A DNA stretch of 10,165 bases from Verrucomicrobiales bacterium (GCA_003445095.1 DLVS01000712.1:1-10165); one strand, 5' to 3'. Numbered from the stretch's first letter, positions 5,623 through 10,165 are shown. Made by a program: numbers and translations. The notes: generated by a model from the letters alone, not told the origin.

Positions 5623-7002
5623 ATGCAGGCGGCGCTCCTTTGCCCTCACTGCGGCGGTCGCCGGCCCACGACCGCGCTGGGCGGCCTTTGCCGACGTTGC
5701 GTAGGGCGCGGCTTGCTGCTCGCCGAAGATTACCTCACTAACCCAACGGACAAAGTCCTCGGCCAGACCATTGGCTGCTACCGGCTGCTGGAAAAGGTCG
5801 GTGAAGGTGGTTGCGGGGTCGTCTATCTCGCCGAACAGGACGAACCGTTCCGTCGCCGGGTCGCGGTGAAAATCATCAAGCCAGGGAAGGGGACCGAGCG
5901 GTTGGAAGCTCAGTTCGCGGCAGAGCGACGGGCGCTGGCGATGATGGATCATCCCCATATTGCCAAGATGTTCGACGCCGATTCCGACCCCCTTGGGCCA
6001 GGAACCTATCTCGCCATCGAGCTGGTGATCGGCCGCCGCATTACCGATTACTGCGACCGTGGTCAGCTCGGCGTCGCGGAACGAGTTGAGCTGTTCATCA
6101 AAGTTGGTCATGCGATTCAGCACGCGCACGACCAGGGCATCATTCATTGCGACCTCAAGCCTTCCAATATTCTAGTCACCCAACATGACGGTATCGCGAC
6201 GCCCAAAGTCATCGATTTCGGCATCGCCCAAGCCATGAGGGGCCGTTTAGAGGGAGCCGGTATTCCGCCACCGGTCCACGAATTCCAGGGCACTCCGGCT
6301 TACATGAGCCCCGAGCAAGCGGAAATGACCGGCCTGGACCTGGACGCGCGCAGCGACATCTACAGTCTGGGCGTTGTGCTCTACGAATTGCTGACGGGCG
6401 TCACCCCGTTTGAAGGCAAAGAACTCCTGGCCTCGGGCCTCGACGCAATGCGCAAGACGATTCGGGAGAAAAAGCCAGTCCGCCCAAGCACGCGGTTGAC
6501 CCAACTTCGAGCGGATGCGCGCGATTCCAAAATCGTCACTCGTCACTTATCACTGGCCGCTGGTCTAGACGGGGTCGTGATGAAATGTTTGGAAAAGGAT
6601 CGGACCAATCGCTACGACACCGTGGAACAACTTATGCACGCTCTCCAACGGTACCGTTGGCGGCCTCCAGAGCCACGGGGGTTGTGGCCGGACGGATCAC
6701 TCCGCCAACCAGTCAACCAGAAGTGCCTCATGAACTCGTCACCCACAGAACAAAGGCTCAAATACGTCGGCCTGGATGTCCACGCCGAAACGATCGCCGT
6801 CGCTATTGCCGATTCCAATGGCTCCGTCCGAGCCTACGGGACGGTGCCCGCCCACACCCAGGCGGTCGACCGACTCGTCAAGAAGTTGGCGGAAGACGGG
6901 AGCGAAACCCGCGACGTCTATGAAGCCGGTCCGACCGGGTTCTGGCTCTACCGACCCCTGCGTCAGAAGGGCGGGCGTGCGAAATCATCGCCCCGTCCTT
7001 GA
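5623..7002 (+). CDS. Zinc-ribbon Ser/Thr protein kinase, truncated and fused in frame to an IS110 transposase fragment
   Basis: The 459-residue ORF begins with a zinc ribbon (C7, C10, C23, C26) and a Hanks-type kinase domain at about residues 53-345. Visible motifs are the glycine loop VGEGGCGVVY (59-68), Lys83 in AVKIIK, Glu101 in the C-helix, the catalytic loop HCDLKPSN (175-182), DFG (198-200), the GTPAYMSPEQ activation-segment end (223-232) and DIYSLGVVLYELLTG. Asp177, Lys179 and Asn182 are present, so catalysis is plausible, but the usual Arg before the catalytic Asp is Cys176 (non-RD type). Relatives usually continue into a membrane helix plus TPR or WD40 repeats; here the sequence changes after about residue 348 and from Met370 is IS110 transposase. 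An AAGG motif lies shortly before the ATG. It forms an operon with the sigma gene. Whether the fused protein folds and signals is unknown. Confidence 0.85.
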   Translation: MQAALLCPHCGGRRPTTALGGLCRRCVGRGLLLAEDYLTNPTDKVLGQTIGCYRLLEKVGEGGCGVVYLAEQDEPFRRRVAVKIIKPGKGTERLEAQFAAERRALAMMDHPHIAKMFDADSDPLGPGTYLAIELVIGRRITDYCDRGQLGVAERVELFIKVGHAIQHAHDQGIIHCDLKPSNILVTQHDGIATPKVIDFGIAQAMRGRLEGAGIPPPVHEFQGTPAYMSPEQAEMTGLDLDARSDIYSLGVVLYELLTGVTPFEGKELLASGLDAMRKTIREKKPVRPSTRLTQLRADARDSKIVTRHLSLAAGLDGVVMKCLEKDRTNRYDTVEQLMHALQRYRWRPPEPRGLWPDGSLRQPVNQKCLMNSSPTEQRLKYVGLDVHAETIAVAIADSNGSVRAYGTVPAHTQAVDRLVKKLAEDGSETRDVYEAGPTGFWLYRPLRQKGGRAKSSPRP

Positions 7003-7012
7003 TTCCGCAGAA
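6730..7012 (+). mobile_element. IS110-family transposase 5' fragment, frameshifted and truncated
   Basis: From ATG 6730 the reading frame MNSSPTEQRLKYVGLDVHAETIAVAIAD is the DEDD N-terminus of IS110-family transposases. The first catalytic Asp is in GLDVH and the Glu is in YEAGPTGFWLYR. Near 6970-6978 the frame breaks: the current frame gives GGRAKSSPRP and stops at 7002, while another frame restores CEIIAPSLIPQKG, the normal IS110 continuation. One base has therefore been lost (or two gained). Similarity ends at about 7012, where the sequence passes into a direct repeat. Only about 95 of the usual 300-400 residues remain, so the element cannot move itself. Its insertion probably removed the 3' part of the kinase gene. 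Confidence 0.82.
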
Positions 7013-7062
7013 GGGGACTCGTTCATCTCCTGGGGGGACTCGTTGGGGACAGGACACATGTC
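7008..7062 (+). repeat. Direct repeat copy A, left flank of the cassette-like array
   Basis: CAGAAGGGGACTCGTT (7008-7023) and a 29-base block starting GGGGACTCGTTGGGGACAGG (7034-7062) are both found as one contiguous run in copy B at 8516-8549. Copy A carries an extra internal segment, so GGGGACTCGTT occurs twice within it (7013-7023 and 7034-7044). The repeat begins where IS110 similarity ends and stops 6 bases before the stop codon of the first cassette-like gene. It may be the end of a REP/RAYT-like or other mobile element; I cannot name the element. Confidence 0.85.
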
Positions 7063-7068
7063 ACCTTC

Positions 7069-7440
7069 TCATCGCAAATAAAACTCCATGAGCGCTATGT
7101 TCTTACCACCAACGGCCGCGAGTAAAATTGCAAAAGCCAGACCCGACGCGAACGCTGTGGAACGACCGAGCCGGAGCCAACGTGACGCGGGATCGTCACT
7201 GCCAAATAGAAACTCGAGTGCGTAAGCAAACGTGTAGCAAATGTTCGCACCGAGTGCCGAGAATAGGAATAGCAAGAGCACGTAGTAGGGATGCCAGCCA
7301 TAGTCGTCACCGGCACGCGAAAACCCTGCGGTGAGCATGTAGATGAGAGCTGACGGCGGTAGGAGCGCAACATTGTAGATGATGCGTCGTCGCTCCCAAT
7401 AACGGATAGCTGCGTGTCTGAACGCATGATAATCATGCAT
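7069..7440 (-). CDS. Small three-TM membrane protein of unknown function, cassette-borne
   Basis: This 123-residue protein starts MHDYHAFRHAAIRYWERRRIIYN, an amphipathic, Arg-rich N-terminus followed by three hydrophobic segments at about residues 20-39, 51-72 and 94-112. Short polar loops include GDDYGWHPYY and GSDDPASRW. By the positive-inside rule the N-terminus is probably cytoplasmic. I recognise the general type (small 'YHxFRxxAxRYWERRR' membrane proteins common in environmental gene cassettes) but no function. The ATG at 7440 lies 12 bases after the attC-like site at 7452-7556. The gene has no attC-like site after its stop; direct repeat A begins 6 bases downstream instead, so the array seems to have been cut here. 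Confidence 0.8.
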   Translation of the reverse strand: MHDYHAFRHAAIRYWERRRIIYNVALLPPSALIYMLTAGFSRAGDDYGWHPYYVLLLFLFSALGANICYTFAYALEFLFGSDDPASRWLRLGRSTAFASGLAFAILLAAVGGKNIALMEFYLR

Positions 7441-7451
7441 AAGATAGTGCC

Positions 7452-7556
7452 GCCGAACGATTCAGCTCTCCGCTACCGCGCCTCTCCTCGGGCTTGTTCA
7501 ACCACCGGTGTAGTTGCTGGCTCCGCTCCGCAGCAATACACCCTTTATTGTTCGGC
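7452..7556 (-). other. attC-like recombination site 3
   Basis: On the minus strand the 105-base site begins GCCGAACAATAAAGGG and ends CTGAATCGTTCGGC, with the 7-base ends exactly complementary (GCCGAAC/GTTCGGC). It lies between the stop of the Cys-rich gene and the start of the membrane-protein gene. Its interior differs from the other two sites and is less palindromic, as attC interiors usually vary. The AAC/GTT core positions match attC R-boxes; the fourth base of each box does not. Confidence 0.6.
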
Positions 7557-7574
7557 GTTGTTTTCATCTGCGGG

Positions 7575-7880
7575 CTAAGAGTGGCATGCGCTATCTGTGA
7601 GATAGTCGCAGTCGCACGACATAACTTGCTGAAAGCAGCGAGGGCACTGCTCACGCTCACACAATGGTTCGTGGAGCTGCGATCTCGCTGCATCACAACA
7701 CGGACAAAGGCCGCTGCCGTGAGTCACCATAGGATAGGTCTCGTCCCCAAATCTAATCCGCGATCGCAAGTCGTCTCCGCTCCGGTAGTGCGTGAGAGTC
7801 TGCGCTTCCGCGAGGGACTCGGCATAGTCGCGTCGCATCTCAACGCCGTTATAGATCACGATATCCTCGGGGCTCATCAT
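7575..7880 (-). CDS. Cys-rich, probably zinc-binding small protein, cassette-borne
   Basis: I place the start at 7880 (MMSPEDIVIYNGVEMRRDYAE; 7877 is an alternative Met), giving 101 residues. The longer open frame back to 8006 would translate the attC-like site itself. The C-terminal half has a dense Cys cluster: C59, C61, C62, then 'HEPLCEREQCPRCFQQVMSCDCD' with C74, C79, C82, C89 and C91, and H70. This resembles a recurrent motif of small bacterial proteins (H-x3-C-x-x-E-x-C-P-x-C-x6-C-x-C after 'RIRFGDETYP') and should bind one or two metal ions. Function is unknown. Position between attC-like sites 2 and 3, with its start 5 bases from site 2, marks it as a cassette gene. Confidence 0.75.
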   Translation of the reverse strand: MMSPEDIVIYNGVEMRRDYAESLAEAQTLTHYRSGDDLRSRIRFGDETYPMVTHGSGLCPCCDAARSQLHEPLCEREQCPRCFQQVMSCDCDYLTDSACHS

Positions 7881-7884
7881 TTTT

Positions 7885-7977
7885 GCCGAACGGGCCGGAT
7901 CACCGACCCGGCGTCCAAGGTGTGCTGCATGGAACCGAGGCGCTACCGCCGGGTTCTGTGTAGCCGGTTTGTTCGGC
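7885..7977 (-). other. attC-like recombination site 2
   Basis: On the minus strand this 93-base site begins GCCGAACAAACCGGCTAC and ends GATCCGGCCCGTTCGGC. The two ends fold back well beyond the 7-base boxes: after GCCGAAC both arms share CCGG and, further in, CCCGGCG, with small offsets giving extrahelical bases as in attC hairpins. It is clearly related to site 1 through shared internal blocks (GGCTACA, CTCGGTTCCA, GCACA, TTGG). It lies 7 bases after the stop of the 97-residue gene and 4 bases before the Cys-rich gene. Confidence 0.68.
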
Positions 7978-7984
7978 TCGTCCT

Positions 7985-8278
7985 TCAATGCAGCGCAACT
8001 TCCCACTCTTCAAACGGTGGCTCAACCTTAAAACCGGGATCGCAATAAGAACGCAAATAGTCGGCGGCACGCTTCTCTGCGTGGTTCAGATTGGTCACAT
8101 TCCCGGCCTCGTCAATTTCGAGAACGTTGGCAAAAATGGCATAAGTCTGCTCAATGGCGCTGGGCTCCTTTCCGAAAAGGTCCAGATACGACACGCCTTC
8201 GAGCATGTAGTGAGTTCCGCTCGCGAGAAAATATGAAAACGTCCTCAGCGCTCCGCTAACTTGGTGCGAAAGTCTCAT
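7985..8278 (-). CDS. Small conserved-looking protein of unknown function, cassette-borne
   Basis: This 97-residue protein begins MRLSHQVSGALRTFSYFLASG, continues 'LEGVSYLDLFGKEPSAIEQTYAIFANVLEIDEAGNVTNLNHAEKRAADYLRSYCDP' and ends 'PPFEEWEVALH'. It is soluble, with no signal peptide or membrane segment. The composition and the ordered blocks (SGALRTF, NVTNL, PPFEEWE) look like a genuine conserved family; I believe similar DUF-type proteins exist but will not name one. The start at 8278 is 6 bases from the GTTCGGC end of attC-like site 1 and there is no Shine-Dalgarno, typical of cassettes read from an outside promoter. The stop is followed by attC-like site 2. Confidence 0.75.
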   Translation of the reverse strand: MRLSHQVSGALRTFSYFLASGTHYMLEGVSYLDLFGKEPSAIEQTYAIFANVLEIDEAGNVTNLNHAEKRAADYLRSYCDPGFKVEPPFEEWEVALH

Positions 8279-8284
8279 TCATTG

Positions 8285-8378
8285 GCCGAACGCCGCTGCT
8301 CAGTGACGCGCCGCCAACTGTGCCCGACCTGGAACCGAGCCGCAACCGGCGCGTTCGCTGTAGCCTTTTTAAGCCGTT
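8285..8378 (-). other. attC-like recombination site 1 (one end degenerate)
   Basis: On the minus strand the site ends GCAGCGGCGTTCGGC and begins with AACGGCTTAAAAAGGCTACA, where the expected GCCGAAC box is degraded to GGCTTAA. Internally it aligns with site 2 (GGCTACA, GAAC, CTCGGTTCCA, GCACA, TTGG in the same order and spacing). ACGCGCCG-type arms occur on both sides. The left box may have decayed, or may have come from a different recombination partner. Confidence 0.6.
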
Positions 8379-8479
8379 GGTTCATGTATTGTGCAACTCC
8401 AATCTTCCGCAATCGCGGACTTGGCTGCGATGCTACGAAACGCTTTGCGAAAGATAAGCCGACTCTGAAGATCTCTCAT
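8369..8479 (-). pseudogene. 3' remnant of a cassette gene
   Basis: A 36-residue frame (MRDLQSRLIFRKAFRSIAAKSAIAEDWSCTIHEPTA) ends inside the outer box of attC-like site 1, exactly where a cassette gene should stop. It is cut upstream by the hairpin and direct repeat B. Nothing recognisable remains. It is most simply the tail of a longer gene whose 5' part was lost when the repeat arrived, but it may also be noncoding. Confidence 0.3.
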
Positions 8480-8484
8480 GAACG

Positions 8485-8505
8485 CACCGCCGGGAGCGGG
8501 CGGTG
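8485..8505. repeat. GC-rich hairpin next to direct repeat B
   Basis: CACCGCC (8485-8491) and GGCGGTG (8499-8505) are perfect 7-base inverted arms around GGGAGCG. The hairpin ends 10 bases before direct repeat B. A terminal hairpin beside a short conserved repeat is what REP-type (RAYT-mobilised) elements or IS ends look like, but I see no equivalent hairpin at copy A. There is no T-tract, so it is not an obvious terminator. Confidence 0.4.
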
Positions 8506-8515
8506 GCAGCGAATC

Positions 8516-8549
8516 CAGAAGGGGACTCGTTGGGGACAGGACACATGTC
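8516..8549 (+). repeat. Direct repeat copy B, right flank of the cassette-like array
   Basis: A contiguous 34-base run starting CAGAAGGGGACTCGTTGGGG, same orientation as copy A about 1.5 kb to the left. It includes the complete 29-base block found at 7034-7062. Both copies contain the near-palindrome GACACATGTC. The two copies bracket the whole cassette-like array, so recombination between them could excise it, or they mark the ends of the segment that brought it in. Confidence 0.85.
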
Positions 8550-8601
8550 GCTTTGCAACCTGCTTCGCACGGCGAATTCGATAACCCGATCACCTTCCGC
8601 G

Positions 8602-9376
8602 ATGTCGACTTCCGCCGACGCGCGCGAACTCGAATCGTTGCTGTCCGCCGAGCCTCAAGCGGTCGCCGCCCACACGCAGTTACTCGCTCTGGAAGGCGCG
8701 CCTGCGTGCGGAACTCGCGACGTCGGTGGAACGGCGCGTGATGCACCAAATCGAAGCCGAGCCTCCACCAGCTTGGGCGACTCTCAGGCCCAACGTAGGT
8801 TGCCGGAAGTATCCCCCCCGGCCATTCGTCTCCTTCCCGCGGCTACGCGCTATTTGGAACCTGCCCAGGAACCGCCCTAGTCGCGGAGGGAACGACGCGC
8901 ACTCTTCTTTACGCGACGACGCGCCAGAATCCACCGACGCCTCCATACCCGCTGCGTTGGTCAGCGCCTCCTTCCGTCGACGGCTACGAGGGTTCATGGT
9001 CCCAACTCGCATCCAATTTTGGAGGTTTTCCCTCCCTACGATGCTCGCGTTCGCCGCCTCCTTGACGATTTTCCTCGGCCTTTGGCTATTCGGCCCGACC
9101 ATGGGCCAGCCGACGCTGGTCGAGGCGAAGGGTCCGGACGTCTCCGTCGGGCGCGGGAAGGAGTCGATGCCTGCCGTGCCGGGATTCGCCATAAGACCTG
9201 GTGACGTCGTGCGACTGGGCACCAACGCCTCGGGAACGATTGGCTTCGGTCCGGAGCGAACGCGGTTGGAATTGAGCGCTGGCACCCAGTTGCAACTCAC
9301 GTCTCTCGCGCAGGGTAAACGATTCGTTCTAACGGCGGGCAAGATCGAGGCCTCGGTGGAGGGACCAATGACCTGA
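8602..9376 (+). pseudogene. FecR-domain membrane protein (anti-sigma-like), frameshifted and 3'-truncated
   Basis: ATG 8602 opens MSTSADARELESLLSAEPQAVAAHTQLLALE. At 8695 one extra G breaks the frame; skipping it gives LLALEARLRAELATSVERRVMHQIEAEP, the usual continuation of Verrucomicrobial/Planctomycetal FecR-type proteins. The second frame then runs open to 9376. It has a membrane helix at about 9026-9094 (FSLPTMLAFAASLTIFLGLW) and an external FecR domain ('PGFAIRPGDVVRLGTNASGTIGFG', 'LELSAGTQLQLTS', 'KRFVLTAGKIEASV'). It ends abruptly after GPMT, where family members continue for about 100 residues ('TTP..A.V.GTRF'). FecR-type proteins usually relay envelope signals to an ECF sigma factor encoded just upstream; none is there now, so the 5' neighbour was probably lost as well. 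A product from a later start (ATG 8996) is conceivable but would still lack most of the domain. Confidence 0.65.
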
Positions 9377-9408
9377 CCCTCGGTTCATTCCCTGCCCGCC
9401 GACATGCC

Positions 9409-9442
9409 TTGCCCGCATTTGCCGGTCGGGTAGCCTTCCGGC
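9409..9442 (+). promoter_or_regulatory. Possible promoter and operator of the toxin-antitoxin pair
   Basis: TTGCCC (9409-9414) and TAGCCT (9431-9436) are separated by 16 bases, and the -10-like box lies only 6 bases before the antitoxin ATG, implying a very short or absent leader. The inverted pair GCCGG (9421-9425) and CCGGC (9438-9442) straddles the -10-like box, a typical place for autorepression by an antitoxin or TA complex. Both boxes are imperfect, so confidence is low. Confidence 0.3.
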
Positions 9443-9628
9443 ATGAGCACAGTTGCCGAATTGGAAGAGGCTGTTCCCAAGCTGAGCCGGGGCGAGCTGG
9501 AAGCCTTCCAGCGGTGGTTTGAGGAGTATCTGGAGGATCAACGGGAGTTGCGGGACGAGGTGGTCGCGGCCCTCGATCAATCCAGGGAAGAGATTGCTGC
9601 CGGACATTACCGGACCCGCCAGCCCTGA
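9443..9628 (+). CDS. Type II antitoxin (RelB/ParD-like)
   Basis: This 61-residue acidic protein (MSTVAELEEAVPKLSRGELEAFQRWFEEYLEDQ... ending AALDQSREEIAAGHYRTRQP) matches the short 'LSxxELxxFxxWFxEY' antitoxin type found before RelE/ParE toxins. The N-terminal half is helical and the C-terminal tail would wrap the toxin. Its stop is followed after two bases by the toxin ATG, the usual TA coupling. A classical DNA-binding ribbon-helix-helix is not obvious, so how it autoregulates is uncertain. Confidence 0.82.
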   Translation: MSTVAELEEAVPKLSRGELEAFQRWFEEYLEDQRELRDEVVAALDQSREEIAAGHYRTRQP

Positions 9629-9630
9629 AC

Positions 9631-9888
9631 ATGGCTGCGGCCCTGCAAATCTGGTCGCCCACCTGCTGCCGCGCCTTTGATGGGCCGCCTCAAGCCGTCC
9701 AGGCCGAAATTACGCGTCGGGTGGACGCGATGGGAACCGTGCTGGATCGTTTTCCTCATCAGCGGCTGAAGGGTCGCCCGGAATGCAAGTTGCGGGTTGG
9801 GGATTACCGCGTGTTGTACGAGTTTGACATCCCGTCCGGTCGCATCTGGCTGCATTTGGTCGGGCATCGCCGGGACATCTACAAATAG
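9631..9888 (+). CDS. Type II toxin of the RelE/ParE superfamily
   Basis: This 85-residue protein has the RelE/ParE C-terminal core: 'FPHQRLKGRPECKLRVGDYRVLYEFD' followed by 'IWLHLVGHRRDIYK'. The block 'L.G....RL.VGDYRVLYE.D......V..VGHR.D.Y' is a hallmark of RelE-type mRNA interferases. The basic residues (Arg, Lys) and the terminal HRRDIYK contribute to RNA binding and cleavage in characterised members. ParE-type gyrase poisons share the fold, but the closing HRRDIYK pattern favours RelE. Length is normal and the gene looks intact, unlike its neighbours on both sides. Confidence 0.87.
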   Translation: MAAALQIWSPTCCRAFDGPPQAVQAEITRRVDAMGTVLDRFPHQRLKGRPECKLRVGDYRVLYEFDIPSGRIWLHLVGHRRDIYK

Positions 9889-9914
9889 CCCGGCCGCTGG
9901 CTTGGTTTGGAATT

Positions 9915-10165
9915 GACGTGACCGTCTATTACCTGCCCGGAACCACCGGCTGGGACATCATTCTCCGTTTGTCCGACTGCGCTCTGGTCGCTGCCGTACC
10001 CGGTGATCCTCAGGAGCGGTCCCGACTTTGGAGTAACGGCCAATGGCTTCGGCTTCCTCATCTCCTGGGCCACCAACGCTGCCGTCGTGGTCGAAGCCAG
10101 CCCGAGCCTGGCCGCTCCCGTTTGGACGCCCGTGAGCACCAACACCCTCACCGCCGGTACGTCCC
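9915..10165 (+). pseudogene. C-terminal fragment of a leucine-rich-repeat (BspA/LRR_5-type) surface protein, frameshifted, runs off right edge
   Basis: From 9915 one frame reads DVTVYYLPGTTGWDI, the closing signature of Verrucomicrobial LRR_5/BspA-like surface proteins. About position 9961 the frame shifts by one base. The next frame reads PTALWSLPYPVILRSGPDFG, then VTANGFGFLISWATNAAVVV and EASPSLAAPVWTPVSTNTLT, the normal continuation into the C-terminal Ig-like/fibronectin-like domain. No LRR repeats precede the fragment; the toxin gene ends only 26 bases upstream. It is therefore a 3' relic with an extra base (or two lost), probably cut by the arrival of the TA module or another rearrangement. 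Confidence 0.65.

Larger units (their letters stand above)
7063..8479 (-). other. Gene-cassette array without integrase (CALIN-like), three attC-like sites
   Basis: Between two copies of a direct repeat, four short minus-strand ORFs are separated by three sites of 93-105 bases. All three end GTTCGGC in the direction of the genes; two begin GCCGAACAA and the third has a degenerate start. Each downstream ORF starts within about 6-12 bases of the GTTCGGC end. Each gene with an intact 5' neighbour is followed by one site. This one-gene-one-site, same-orientation layout is that of integron cassettes. No integrase gene is visible in the window. The sites deviate from the RYYYAAC/GTTRRRY consensus at one position, so the assignment is strong in architecture but not proven by recombination. 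Confidence 0.65.

Noticed and set aside
7433..7696. An 87-residue minus-strand open frame spanning the Cys-rich gene's 3' end and attC-like site 3.
   Set aside because: It overlaps a better gene in another frame and mostly translates the recombination site; composition is not protein-like.
7881..8006. A 42-residue N-terminal extension of the Cys-rich protein (start at 8006).
   Set aside because: It translates attC-like site 2 and overlaps the stop of the preceding gene; the ATG at 7880 sits at the normal distance from the site.
7452..8378. A CRISPR array reading of the repeated elements.
   Set aside because: There are only three units, about 93-105 bases each, separated by coding sequences rather than uniform short spacers.
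8369..8749. A 126-residue minus-strand open frame crossing direct repeat B.
   Set aside because: It runs through the repeat and the antisense of the FecR-like gene; only its last 36 residues could be a cassette-gene remnant.
8996..9376. An independent short membrane protein starting at ATG 8996.
   Set aside because: The upstream frame is open and family-like, and the FecR domain is still truncated, so a broken FecR-type gene explains it better.

Overview
The window looks like a chromosomal piece of a Verrucomicrobiota bacterium (Pedosphaera/Limisphaerales-like). This placement is inferred from family resemblance only. It rests on an ECF-type sigma factor paired with a zinc-ribbon Ser/Thr kinase, a FecR-type protein, a C-terminal fragment of a leucine-rich-repeat surface protein with the YYLPGTTGW signature, and GC-rich coding sequence with weak Shine-Dalgarno sites.

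Left part (1-4166, all minus strand): the promoter-proximal half of a contractile injection system (eCIS, Afp/PVC-like) operon. Read in the direction of transcription it encodes a DUF4255/Pvc16-like terminator, one sheath protein, two tail-tube proteins (Pvc1-like and Pvc5-like), a 60-residue DUF5908/Pvc6-like protein, a LysM/CIS-tube-domain protein (Pvc7-like) and the first 169 residues of a VgrG/Pvc8-like spike protein that leaves the window. Spacing is tight, with two short overlaps, so this is one transcription unit. The remaining baseplate, tape measure, ATPase and effectors would lie left of base 1.

Middle (4167-7002): a roughly 690-base divergent region holds an orphan zinc-ribbon ORF on the minus strand and several palindromes. 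On the plus strand follow an ECF-like sigma factor and, 23 bases later, a zinc-ribbon Ser/Thr kinase. The kinase has lost everything after its catalytic domain and is fused in frame to the 5' end of an IS110-family transposase, which is itself frameshifted and cut short.

Right (7003-8550): a direct repeat (7008-7062 and 8516-8549) flanks a small array of minus-strand genes of unknown function. The genes are separated by three 93-105 base sites that begin GCCGAAC (degenerate in one) and end GTTCGGC. I read this as an integron-type gene-cassette array without an integrase (CALIN-like), built on non-canonical attC-like sites. It holds a 3-TM protein, a Cys-rich zinc-binding small protein, a 97-residue conserved-looking protein and a gene remnant.

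Far right (8602-10165): a FecR-like membrane protein gene broken by a +1 frameshift and cut at its 3' end, then an apparently intact RelBE/ParDE-type toxin-antitoxin pair, then a frameshifted 3' fragment of a leucine-rich-repeat surface protein running off the edge. Everything right of about 6640 looks like a recombination hotspot: broken genes, IS debris, repeats, cassettes and a TA module next to an intact-looking eCIS operon.
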